From positions 682,001 to 746,000 of the forward strand of contig NZ_CP108006.1 in NCBI RefSeq assembly GCF_036127095.1: 64,000 bases of DNA, written 5' to 3'. The notes under the pieces were generated by a model, which worked only from the letters and a program-made list of their open reading frames with translations, was not told the DNA's origin and searched no databases. Positions within the stretch are counted from its first letter, which is position 1; each line of letters begins with the position of its first letter. The position numbers were made by a program, and so were the translations under genes. Below, piece by piece: positions 58,000 to 64,000 of the stretch. Source of the stretch: Streptomyces sp. NBC_00335. GTDB taxonomy: Bacteria; Actinomycetota; Actinomycetes; Streptomycetales; Streptomycetaceae.

Positions 58000-58974
58000 C
58001 TAATCGGTGCCGCGGTGGCTCAGCGCGCGGTACTCCGAGGGCGTGAGCCCGTACGCCTCGCGGAAGGAGCGGCTGAAGACCGCGGGTCCGCCGAAGCCCC
58101 AGCGGGCGGCGATGGACTGCACCCGGTGGGCGGCGAGTTCGGGCCGGGCCAGGTCGGCGCGGCACTCTTCGAGGCGGCGCCGCCGGATCCGGGCCCCGAC
58201 GCTCTCCCCCTGCCCCTGGAAGAGCTGGTGGAGCCCGCGCACCGAGATGTTGTGGCGGGCCGCGATGGCGGGCGGGGCCAGCTCCGGGTCCCCGAGGTTG
58301 TGCTCGATGAAGGCGTTGATCCGCCGTAGGAGGACCTCCGTGCGGGCTTCGGAGGGGATCCGGTCCTCGGCGTTCAGGTGCTGGGCCAGGCAAGCCGTGG
58401 CGAGGTCGACGGCGACCGCGCCGAGCCGGGCCAGTTCCTGCGGCTCGCATTCGGCGGCGTGGTCCTCCAGGGCGGTCATGAAGGAGGCCAGGATCGCCGC
58501 GATGCCACGGTCACCCGGTATCCGGCGGGCCAGCAGCCGCTCCAACCGCTCGGGACGCAGCGGCAGCACGTCCCTGGGGAGCATCAGGATCGTCGCCCGC
58601 ACCTGGCCGCCCTCCGCGAGCATCGTGTTGTCGGAGGGGAGCGAGGTGTCCCACAGCATGAGGTCCCCGGCCCCGACCGTGCACGCGTTGCGGTGCTGGG
58701 ACATCGACGTGACGCCCGAGCGCAGCAGGGCCAGTTGGTACTGCTCCGGATCGCCGCGCCTGATCAGCGCGGGAGTGCGCCGCGAACGCAGGGGCGACAG
58801 GGTGAACTTGGACGCGCGCAGGGGCCCCAGGTCCACTACGGCGGCCTCCCCCTGGAACTCGGCCGGGCGCTCGCTGCTGAGGGCGGCCGGCATCACCTCG
58901 CGCGAGATGATGTCGGCGTACCAGTCGAACCGCTCCCCCGCCGGCACCCCGCCCGACGACACCACGTGCCACAT
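58000..58974 (-). CDS. AraC-family transcriptional regulator
   Basis: A 324-residue regulator starting MWHVVSSGGVPAGERFDWYADIISREVMP. The N-terminal two-thirds is an AraC-binding-2/cupin-like ligand domain (LALLRSGVTSMSQHRNACTVGAGDLMLWDTS); the C-terminus is an AraC double helix-turn-helix (LAPPAIAARHNISVRGLHQLFQGQGESVGARIRRRRLEEC and SIAARWGFGGPAVFSRSFREAYGLTPSEYR). The longer open frame upstream has no plausible start. Its targets are not evident; no gene is divergent from it. Confidence 0.9.
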   Translation of the reverse strand: MWHVVSSGGVPAGERFDWYADIISREVMPAALSSERPAEFQGEAAVVDLGPLRASKFTLSPLRSRRTPALIRRGDPEQYQLALLRSGVTSMSQHRNACTVGAGDLMLWDTSLPSDNTMLAEGGQVRATILMLPRDVLPLRPERLERLLARRIPGDRGIAAILASFMTALEDHAAECEPQELARLGAVAVDLATACLAQHLNAEDRIPSEARTEVLLRRINAFIEHNLGDPELAPPAIAARHNISVRGLHQLFQGQGESVGARIRRRRLEECRADLARPELAAHRVQSIAARWGFGGPAVFSRSFREAYGLTPSEYRALSHRGTD

Positions 58975-58985
58975 CCCGCGCCCCC

Positions 58986-59019
58986 TGTTCGATCTCTTCG
59001 GCCTCTTCGGCCTCTTCGA
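58986..59019. repeat. CTCTTCGGC tandem repeat before the AraC gene
   Basis: Three 9-bp CTCTTCGGC-type units lie 15-45 bp upstream of the AraC start, on the minus-strand promoter side. They may be part of its operator. Confidence 0.5.
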
Positions 59020-59102
59020 CAGGATCCAAGGATGCGGCCAACCGATCTCCGTCGGCGCATGGTTGGGGCCGCGCGGCGCCCCGCGCCCCGCCCCCCGTCC
59101 CG

Positions 59103-59687
59103 TCAGCGGCGGCTCGGTGAAGCCGTCGGCGGCGGGGACGAAGGCGAGGACGACGGGCGCGACGAAGCGGAGGGGGCGGAACTCGGCTGTGGCGCACTCG
59201 TACCGGGCTCCGGAGCCCGCGACGGGCTCACGGTGGGCACGTACGAGTGCGTGGGCGTGGCCGACGGAGCCGAAGGAGGCGTGATCGGCGACGGGGATGC
59301 CGACGGGGAAGGAGACGGGGACGGATCGGCCGGGACGGGCCCCGGAGCCGAGCCGGTCGGCGTGGGCGACGGCGGCGCGGCCGGCGGCACCGGTACCGGG
59401 CCCGGGCGGACCGAAGCGTCCGGAGCCAGTACGGCGTACCCCACCATCACCGCGGCGGCGGCCGCCAGGCCCGCCAACGGCAGGGTGAAACCGCGCGGCC
59501 AGGCCCACGGCACGCTCCGCACCCCCGGCCCGGGCGGCTGCGCCGGGCGCAGTTCGCGCACGGTGATCCCGGCCGCGCGGGCGTCCAGGGCCTGCCGCAG
59601 CCGGTGCTCCACCGGCCTCCCGGAGGGTTCGCAGGGCTCCGGCGGCTCCCAGCCCGGCCCCATGGGCGGCTCCTGCCCACGCGTCAT
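59103..59687 (-). CDS. Pro/Ser/Thr-rich membrane protein, possible anti-sigma partner
   Basis: A 194-residue protein from ATG 59687, overlapping the sigma-factor stop (ATGA). The first ~65 residues are cytoplasmic (VEHRLRQALDARAAGITVRELRPA), one transmembrane helix follows (LPLAGLAAAAAVMVGYAVLA), and the extracellular tail is a Pro/Ser/Thr-rich stalk of about 110 residues. Coupling to an ECF sigma gene and this topology suggest an anti-sigma or sensor role. The short cytoplasmic part lacks the zinc-binding HxxxCxxC of classic ZAS anti-sigma factors, so this is inferred. Confidence 0.7.
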   Translation of the reverse strand: MTRGQEPPMGPGWEPPEPCEPSGRPVEHRLRQALDARAAGITVRELRPAQPPGPGVRSVPWAWPRGFTLPLAGLAAAAAVMVGYAVLAPDASVRPGPVPVPPAAPPSPTPTGSAPGPVPADPSPSPSPSASPSPITPPSAPSATPTHSYVPTVSPSRAPEPGTSAPQPSSAPSASSRPSSSPSSPPPTASPSRR

Positions 59688-60346
59688 ATCCGACCCTCCA
59701 GAATCCGCTCCAGCGCGTCCAGCCCACGGCTCGCGTTCGATTTGACCGCCCCACGGCTGATCCCCAGCGTCTCGGCGATCTCCGCCTCGCTGAGGTCCGC
59801 CCAGTAGCGCAGCACGAGGACCTGCCGCCGCCTCGGCGTCAGCCGCCCCAGCGCGGCGAGGACTTCGCGGTGCGCCTCGTCGAGGACCACGGACGCCTCG
59901 GCGGAGGGCACGTCGGCGGGTGCCTGCGGGGTCCACGCGCGGGCGGTCCGACGGCGGCGCAGCACGGACCGGGCGGTGTTGACGACGGCGGTGCGCAGGT
60001 AGCCCAGGGCGTTGTCCACCTCGGTTATCCGCTCGCCGTGGCGCCGGTACAGCGCCGTGAAGGCGTCCTGCACCACGTCTTCGGCGGTACCGAGATCGTC
60101 GACCAGCAGCACCGCCAGCCGGACCATCCGCAGCCGGTGGGCGTGGTAGAGCTCGGTCACGGTGGGCGGCGGGCCGCCCTCCTCGGAGGGATGGCCGTAC
60201 GTGTACCCGTGCCGGTACGGCTCCGGCGGCGCGGGCGGGGCCTGCGCCGAGGAGCGCTCACGGCGCAGCAGGAACGACCACAAGCCCCGCCACGGCCGGT
60301 CGAAACCGGGCGCGGCGGGGCCGGCGGATGGTGCGAGGTGGAGCAC
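59684..60346 (-). CDS. SigE-family ECF RNA polymerase sigma factor
   Basis: A 220-residue ECF sigma factor. Region 2 is TELYHAHRLRMVRLAVLLVDDLGTAEDVVQDAFTALYRRHGERITEVDNALGYLRTAVVNTARSVLRRRR; region 4 is LGRLTPRRRQVLVLRYWADLSEAEIAETLGISRGAVKSNASRGLDAL. The first 50 residues before region 2 are an extra tail (VLHLAPSAGP...GYTYGHPSEEG). It starts with GTG 60346, eight bases after the stop of the LAXTG gene, and overlaps the membrane-protein start. Probably autoregulated from the ECF-like promoter upstream of the LAXTG gene. Confidence 0.92.
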   Translation of the reverse strand: MLHLAPSAGPAAPGFDRPWRGLWSFLLRRERSSAQAPPAPPEPYRHGYTYGHPSEEGGPPPTVTELYHAHRLRMVRLAVLLVDDLGTAEDVVQDAFTALYRRHGERITEVDNALGYLRTAVVNTARSVLRRRRTARAWTPQAPADVPSAEASVVLDEAHREVLAALGRLTPRRRQVLVLRYWADLSEAEIAETLGISRGAVKSNASRGLDALERILEGRI

Positions 60347-60354
60347 GGGGGTCC

Positions 60355-60807
60355 TCAGCCGTTGGCGCGGCGCCGCACGGTGTACAGGGTCGCGGCCCCG
60401 GCGGTGATCAGCACGGCGGCCCCGGCGCCGAGTGCGGCGTTGGTGGCGGAGGAGCCAGTATGCGCGAGCTCGGACCCGCCGGGTGAGGCGGGGGCGGCGC
60501 TCGGAGCCGCGCTCGGGACGGCGGTCGGCGTCCCGCCCGGGGCGACGGTCGGGGACGCGCTCGGGCGGACGCTGGGGGCCGCGCTCGGCGTCGCGCTCGG
60601 GGGCCGGCTCACCGAGGGCGCGGGGGCCGAGGGGGCCGCGCTCGGCGCGGTGCTCGGCGCGGGCGCGGGTGCGGTCGCGGTGGGCGTGGCGGACGCCCCT
60701 TGTGCGGCGGAGGCCGGCCCGGCCAGCGCGACGGCCACCCCGGCTGCGGCGGCGGCGAGGCCCGCCGCCCTGCGGACGGACAGCGGGGCGCGCTTCAGGT
60801 TCTTCAC
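60355..60807 (-). CDS. LAXTG sortase-anchored cell-surface protein
   Basis: A 150-residue protein: a Sec signal (LSVRRAAGLAAAAAGVAVALAGPASAAQG), a long low-complexity Pro/Ser/Ala/Thr stalk (about residues 36-108), and the sortase signal LAHTG, hydrophobic segment LGAGAAVLITAGAATLYTV and RRRANG tail. LAXTG is the class E sortase motif used by Streptomyces long chaplins. The stalk has no recognised domain, so it may be a wall-anchored spacer or sensor. It heads an operon with the sigma factor and a membrane protein. GTG 60807 follows GGAGAA. Confidence 0.85.
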   Translation of the reverse strand: MKNLKRAPLSVRRAAGLAAAAAGVAVALAGPASAAQGASATPTATAPAPAPSTAPSAAPSAPAPSVSRPPSATPSAAPSVRPSASPTVAPGGTPTAVPSAAPSAAPASPGGSELAHTGSSATNAALGAGAAVLITAGAATLYTVRRRANG

Positions 60808-60861
60808 GGTGGTTCTCCACGGTCGGCTGCGGGGGCGCGGGATCACGCCCTTCACCCCCGC

Positions 60862-60889
60862 ACGACGCGCGAGTGCCCGGGAGGTTGCC
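60862..60889 (-). promoter_or_regulatory. ECF-type promoter of the LAXTG-sigma operon
   Basis: On the minus strand, GGCAAC (60889-60884), a 16-nt spacer and CGTCGT (60867-60862) match the general ECF pattern (AAC/CGT core). The start would be near 60855, 48 nt before the GTG of the LAXTG gene. It suggests autoregulation by the operon's own sigma factor. Confidence 0.45.
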
Positions 60890-60912
60890 GCCGTTCCCGA
60901 AAAACTTTTCGC

Positions 60913-60961
60913 GGCCCCCGGCCCCCGGCCCCCGGCCCCCGGCTCCCGGCTCCCGGCTCCC
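60913..60961. repeat. Seven-unit GGCCCCC/GGCTCCC heptanucleotide array
   Basis: Four GGCCCCC units are followed by three GGCTCCC units, 60913-60961, just upstream of the ECF-type promoter and downstream of the MocR stop. A variable array here could change promoter context. Confidence 0.85.
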
Positions 60962-60973
60962 GGCGCCGCCCGC

Positions 60974-62656
60974 TCAGACCCGGCGCGACGCCCGTGACCC
61001 CCGCGAGCCCCGCTCCTCCCGCAGTCGCCGCAGGACCGTGCCGATGACGGCCACCCCCTCCTCGATCTCCCCCACCGTGCCCGCCGCGTAGCCGAGCACC
61101 AGGCCCGGCGGTCCCGGGTTCACCCGGTGCCAGGACAGCGGGTGCGCCTTGACCCCGAGCTCCAGAGCCGCGGCGGCGAGGACCGTGTCGTCGAGGGCCG
61201 GGGCGTCGGGTGCCCCGCCGCCGAGTGCCCTGTCGTCGAGTGCCCTGTCGTCGATGCCGCCGGGCCCGGGGGCATCCCCGTCGAAGGCGACCATCAGGTG
61301 CAGCCCGGCCGCCGCCCCGTGCACCCGCGCGCCGGGCAGTTCGGCGGCGATCGCGCGGAGCATCGCGTCCCGCCGGGTCCGGTGGCGGCGGCGTACGAAG
61401 CGCAGGTGGCGCTCCAACTCCCCCGAGGCCATCAGCCGGGCCAGCACCAGCTGGGCGAGAACGGGATTGCCGAGGTCGGCGTAGCGCTTGGCCTCGATCA
61501 CCGCGTCCAGCCGGCGTCGCGGGACCAGCAGCCAGCCCAGGCGCAGGGCGGGGGCGAGGAGCTTGGAGACGCTGCCGGTGTAGCAGACGGCCTCCGGGAG
61601 CAGGGCCCGCAGGGCGGGGACGGGGGCGCGGTCGTAGCGGTGTTCGGCGTCGTAGTCGTCCTCGATGACGACTCCCCCGGCCGCCGCCCAGCCGAGGAGT
61701 TCGCGGCGCCGCTCTCCGTCGAGGACGACCCCGGTCGGGAACTGGTGCGCCGGGGTCAGCACCACCGCCTGGGCCGGGCCGGCGGCCAGGGCGGCGGTGT
61801 CGATGCCGCCCCCGTCCACCGGTACGGGCAGGATCTCCATGCCCCCGTGCCGCAGCTGCTGGCGCGCCCCGAGCGAGCCGGGGTCCTCCACGGCCACGCG
61901 CCGTACGCCCTCCGCGCGCAGCACTTGGGCCAGCAGTCCCAGCGCCTGGGCCACGCCCGCCACCACGACCACCTCGTCGGGGTCGGCGCGGATCCCTCGG
62001 TTCAGGGCGAGCCAGCCGACGATCGCCTCGCGCAGGGCGGGGGCGCCCTGCGGGTTCCCGTAGCCGAAGTCGGCGGGGGTGAGCTCGGCGAGGACCCGGC
62101 GCTCGGCCTGGAGCCAGGCCGTGCGCGGGAAGGCGGTCAGGTCGGGCGCGCCGGGCGAGAGGTCGATCCGGCACGGGGCGGCGCGCAGCGCGTCGACGGG
62201 TCCGCCCCGTGGCCCCGGGGTGAACGGGCCGGCCGGATCCGGGACTCCGGAGGGGCCGGACCGGGCCGGGGTCGGCCGCTCGGTCACCGGCGCGGCGACC
62301 ACGACGGTCCCGGCCCGGCCGCGGCCGGCCACCTGGCCGGTCTCCGCCAGCCGCTGGTAGGCCTCGGTGACCAGCCCCCGGGAGACCCGCAGTTCGGCGG
62401 CGAGGACGCGGCTGGCCGGGAGCCTGCTGCCGACGGCGAGCGTGCCGTCGGCGATGGCGGCGCGCAGCCGGTCGGCGAGCCAGTCGGTGCGGCCGCCGGC
62501 CGGGGCGCGGCCGATGTCGAGCTGGAGGAAGTCCGATCCGGCGCTCTCTCCTGGCGCTGCTTCGTTCACCGCTTCTTCGTTCACCGCTTCTTCGTTCACG
62601 GCTGCTTCGGACCCCTGGATGGACCCCTGGATGGCACTCTCTTTGGACCTGTCCAC
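60974..62656 (-). CDS. MocR/PdxR-family regulator (GntR plus aminotransferase fold)
   Basis: A 560-residue protein. A GntR winged helix (LADRLRAAIADGTLAVGSRLPASRVLAAELRVSRGLVTEAYQRL, about residues 58-103) is followed by a fold-type I aminotransferase-like domain with the PLP lysine in TGSVSKLLAPALRLGW and DYDAEHRYD. Such proteins sense PLP or an amine adduct. The N-terminus (QGSIQGS, AVNEEAVNEEAVNEAA) is made of tandem repeats. Start GTG 62656 has no clear ribosome-binding site and lies in a TGGACC-N8-GGTCCA dyad. It is divergent from the EamA exporter, 29 bp apart. Confidence 0.92.
   Translation of the reverse strand: MDRSKESAIQGSIQGSEAAVNEEAVNEEAVNEAAPGESAGSDFLQLDIGRAPAGGRTDWLADRLRAAIADGTLAVGSRLPASRVLAAELRVSRGLVTEAYQRLAETGQVAGRGRAGTVVVAAPVTERPTPARSGPSGVPDPAGPFTPGPRGGPVDALRAAPCRIDLSPGAPDLTAFPRTAWLQAERRVLAELTPADFGYGNPQGAPALREAIVGWLALNRGIRADPDEVVVVAGVAQALGLLAQVLRAEGVRRVAVEDPGSLGARQQLRHGGMEILPVPVDGGGIDTAALAAGPAQAVVLTPAHQFPTGVVLDGERRRELLGWAAAGGVVIEDDYDAEHRYDRAPVPALRALLPEAVCYTGSVSKLLAPALRLGWLLVPRRRLDAVIEAKRYADLGNPVLAQLVLARLMASGELERHLRFVRRRHRTRRDAMLRAIAAELPGARVHGAAAGLHLMVAFDGDAPGPGGIDDRALDDRALGGGAPDAPALDDTVLAAAALELGVKAHPLSWHRVNPGPPGLVLGYAAGTVGEIEEGVAVIGTVLRRLREERGSRGSRASRRV
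62561..62634. repeat. Tandem repeats encoding the MocR N-terminus
   Basis: Three 15-bp TTCGTTCAC(C/G)GCT(T/G)C units (62561-62605) and two identical 12-bp ACCCCTGGATGG units (62611-62634), both in frame, encode the VNEEA and QGSI repeats ahead of the winged helix. Confidence 0.85.
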
Positions 62657-62663
62657 GGGTCCA
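62644..62663. promoter_or_regulatory. TGGACC-N8-GGTCCA dyad over the MocR start
   Basis: This 20-bp inverted repeat covers the GTG start codon (62654-62656) of the MocR gene and lies 23 bp before the divergent EamA gene. It is a probable MocR operator. Confidence 0.45.
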
Positions 62664-62685
62664 TTGTGGCGCCAGGCTCGACGGT

Positions 62686-63717
62686 ATGAGTACCTCGCCC
62701 CCTTCGTCCCGGCAGTTGCGCGACCTCGCCCCCGGCATCGCCGGCATGGCCCTGGTCGGCAGCAGCGTCACCGTCTCCCACTCCCTCGTGGACGCCCCGC
62801 TCTTCGGCGTGCAGGCCGCCCGGTACGCGGTGGCCGCGCTGCTCCTCTTCGGTCTGGCCCGCCTCGCCCGGGTGCGGGTCAGGGCCCCGCGCGGCCGGGA
62901 GTGGCTGTGGCTGGCCGGGGTCGCCGCGACCGGGCTGGTGCTGTTCAACGTGGCCGTCGTACGGGGCGTCGCGCACGCGGAACCGGCCGTCATCGCCGTC
63001 GCCGTGGCCTCGGCGCCGATCCTGCTCGGGGTGATCGGGCCGCTGCTGGAGGGCCGCGGGCCCAGCCCCCGGGTGGTGGTGGCCGCACTGGTGGTCGTCG
63101 CCGGGGCGGTCCTGGTGGAGGGAACCGGCCGGACCGACGCCGCCGGGGTGGGCTGGGCCGCGCTCGCGCTGGGCTGCGAGGCCGCCTTCACCCTGCTCGC
63201 GGTACCGGTGCTGCGGCGCCACGGCCCGTGGGGTGTCTCCCTGCACGCGGTGTGGCTGGGCGCGGTGATGCTGGCGGTGCTCACGGTGTGCGTCGAGGGG
63301 CCTTCGGAGCTCGTGTCGGTGAGCCCGCGCCAGTGGGCGGCCGCCGGATACCTCGCCGTCCTGGTGACCGCGGTGGCCTTTCTCCTCTGGTACCGCACGG
63401 TGGCCGCGGTGGGCGCCGGCCGGGCCGGGCTGCTGGCCGGGGTGGCGCCGCTCGCCGCGGCGGGCGCGGGAGCCGTCACCGGCGGCGGGGTGCCGGGGCC
63501 GGCGGTGTGGCTGGGCCTGGCCGTGGTGGTCGCCGGGCTGGCGGTCGGACTCCGGCCGGAGCGGACCCCGGGCGGGCCGGCGGTCGCACCAGGCGCACCG
63601 GTCGCGCCGATCGCACCCGTCGCCCCGGTCGACCCCGGTGCGCCGGTCGCCCCCGGCACGCCGATCGCGCCGCCGGCGCGAATGCCTCGTAACGCCCAGG
63701 AGTCCGCGGCCCCTTGA
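62686..63717 (+). CDS. EamA/DMT-family exporter
   Basis: A 343-residue protein with ten hydrophobic helices (LAPGIAGMALVGSSVTVSHSLVDAPLF, AVAALLLFGLARLARVRV, then AALALGCEAAFTLLAVPVL), the typical EamA repeat architecture. The C-terminal 45 residues are a Pro/Ala/Val-rich low-complexity tail (GAPVAPIAPVAPVDPG) encoded by imperfect DNA repeats. It probably exports an amino acid or similar metabolite and is controlled by the divergent MocR protein. Start ATG 62686. Confidence 0.9.
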   Translation: MSTSPPSSRQLRDLAPGIAGMALVGSSVTVSHSLVDAPLFGVQAARYAVAALLLFGLARLARVRVRAPRGREWLWLAGVAATGLVLFNVAVVRGVAHAEPAVIAVAVASAPILLGVIGPLLEGRGPSPRVVVAALVVVAGAVLVEGTGRTDAAGVGWAALALGCEAAFTLLAVPVLRRHGPWGVSLHAVWLGAVMLAVLTVCVEGPSELVSVSPRQWAAAGYLAVLVTAVAFLLWYRTVAAVGAGRAGLLAGVAPLAAAGAGAVTGGGVPGPAVWLGLAVVVAGLAVGLRPERTPGGPAVAPGAPVAPIAPVAPVDPGAPVAPGTPIAPPARMPRNAQESAAP

Positions 63718-63749
63718 GCACTCCCCGCGTTGTGGATCACAATCCGCAG

Positions 63750-64000
63750 ATGGCAACGCCTCCGTACAGCAGCTGGATGCGGTACTTCTCACCGACCGCC
63801 AACCACCGCCGGCTCGGGCTGGTGTGCCTGGGCGTGGGCGTGCAGCAGGGCGTGCTGCCGGTGGTCGGCCCGCGCGCCCTCGACCACCACGTCGCGGTGG
63901 TGGTGTGCGCCGGCCGGGGCTGGTTCAGCCACGGTGGACGGGCCCCGCAGCCGGTGACGGCCCCGGCGCTGCTGTGGCTCGTGCCCGGGGTGGAACACCA
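63750..64000 (+). CDS. AraC-type regulator, N-terminal cupin part, 3'-truncated
   Basis: The first 83 codons of a gene that runs out of the window from ATG 63750. MATPPYSSWMRYFSPTANHRRLGLVCLGVGVQQGVL then HHVAVVVCAGRGWFSHGG and LLWLVPGVEHH are the beginning of an AraC-binding cupin domain. The DNA-binding domain lies beyond the window end. No start ambiguity is evident. Confidence 0.7.
   Translation, partial: MATPPYSSWMRYFSPTANHRRLGLVCLGVGVQQGVLPVVGPRALDHHVAVVVCAGRGWFSHGGRAPQPVTAPALLWLVPGVEH

Noticed and set aside
55061..58450. 1129-codon minus-strand frame
   Set aside because: Only its last 144 codons (HbpS-like protein) match a family; the rest is antisense or offset to the MFS, MarR and GNAT genes.
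1..64000. tRNA, rRNA, CRISPR arrays and insertion sequences
   Set aside because: Gaps between genes were examined by eye; none showed cloverleaf, ribosomal, regularly spaced repeat-spacer or transposase features.

Overview
The window is chromosomal DNA of a high-GC actinomycete, almost certainly a Streptomyces. The evidence is GC-rich third codon positions throughout, a short chaplin next to a melC1-melC2 tyrosinase operon, a mycothiol-dependent formaldehyde dehydrogenase, a LAXTG-type sortase substrate, many TetR, GntR, LysR and AraC regulators, frequent GTG starts and 4-nt start/stop overlaps. I saw no rRNA, tRNA, CRISPR array, insertion sequence, prophage or complete biosynthetic cluster. 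It reads as ordinary chromosome carrying small catabolic, regulatory and cell-surface modules.

Layout. 1-5.4 kb: end of a secreted S8 protease, an FhuF-like [2Fe-2S] protein, then a SIS-domain sugar isomerase and PTS EIIC permease divergent from a GntR/UTRA regulator. 5.5-11.3 kb: hydrolases, an acetyltransferase, a secreted propeller protein and two esterases. 11.4-14.8 kb: a small secreted protein, a chaplin behind a BldN-like promoter, melC1-melC2, a GNAT enzyme and a UPF0126/TRIC-type channel. 15-24.3 kb: an HTH regulator/hydrolase pair, a three-gene acyl-CoA dehydrogenase and quinone reductase operon, short-chain dehydrogenases, a frameshifted SRPBCC gene and a TetR. 24.4-32 kb: a GlxA regulator facing a PfpI gene, small membrane genes, an FGE-like protein, enoyl-CoA hydratase, PIG-L deacetylase, metallo-hydrolase and a proline iminopeptidase. 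32-39 kb: a GntR-TetR double-domain regulator beside a frameshifted MFS pump, the mycothiol dehydrogenase, a phosphotransferase, and a LysR/DapA-like pair. 39-49 kb: a LysM-SLT hydrolase, MerR, a membrane Ser/Thr kinase, NUDIX, a stress membrane protein, a PAP2-DMT-triplet-repeat operon facing a TetR, TerD and a conserved unknown. 49-64 kb: an orphan glutamate-type binding lipoprotein, SMP-30, a PfpI protein, secreted endonuclease I, GH20 hexosaminidase, HbpS-like protein and MFS facing MarR, AraC, a LAXTG protein-ECF sigma-membrane protein operon, and a MocR regulator facing an EamA exporter.

How the parts work together. Most modules are a regulator divergent from its probable target with operator-like repeats between them. 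N-acetylglucosamine-type sugar use may link the 2-5 kb PTS module and the GH20 enzyme. Development and cell surface are represented by the chaplin, melanin operon and LAXTG-sigma operon.

The most unusual objects are a 165-bp near-perfect palindrome at 28876-29040, in which all ten transition mismatches stay G.U pairs on one strand only; a small membrane protein with Ser at every third residue for 23 triplets; and several short tandem repeats lying on or next to gene ends. All calls are from reading the sequence; no database search was run.
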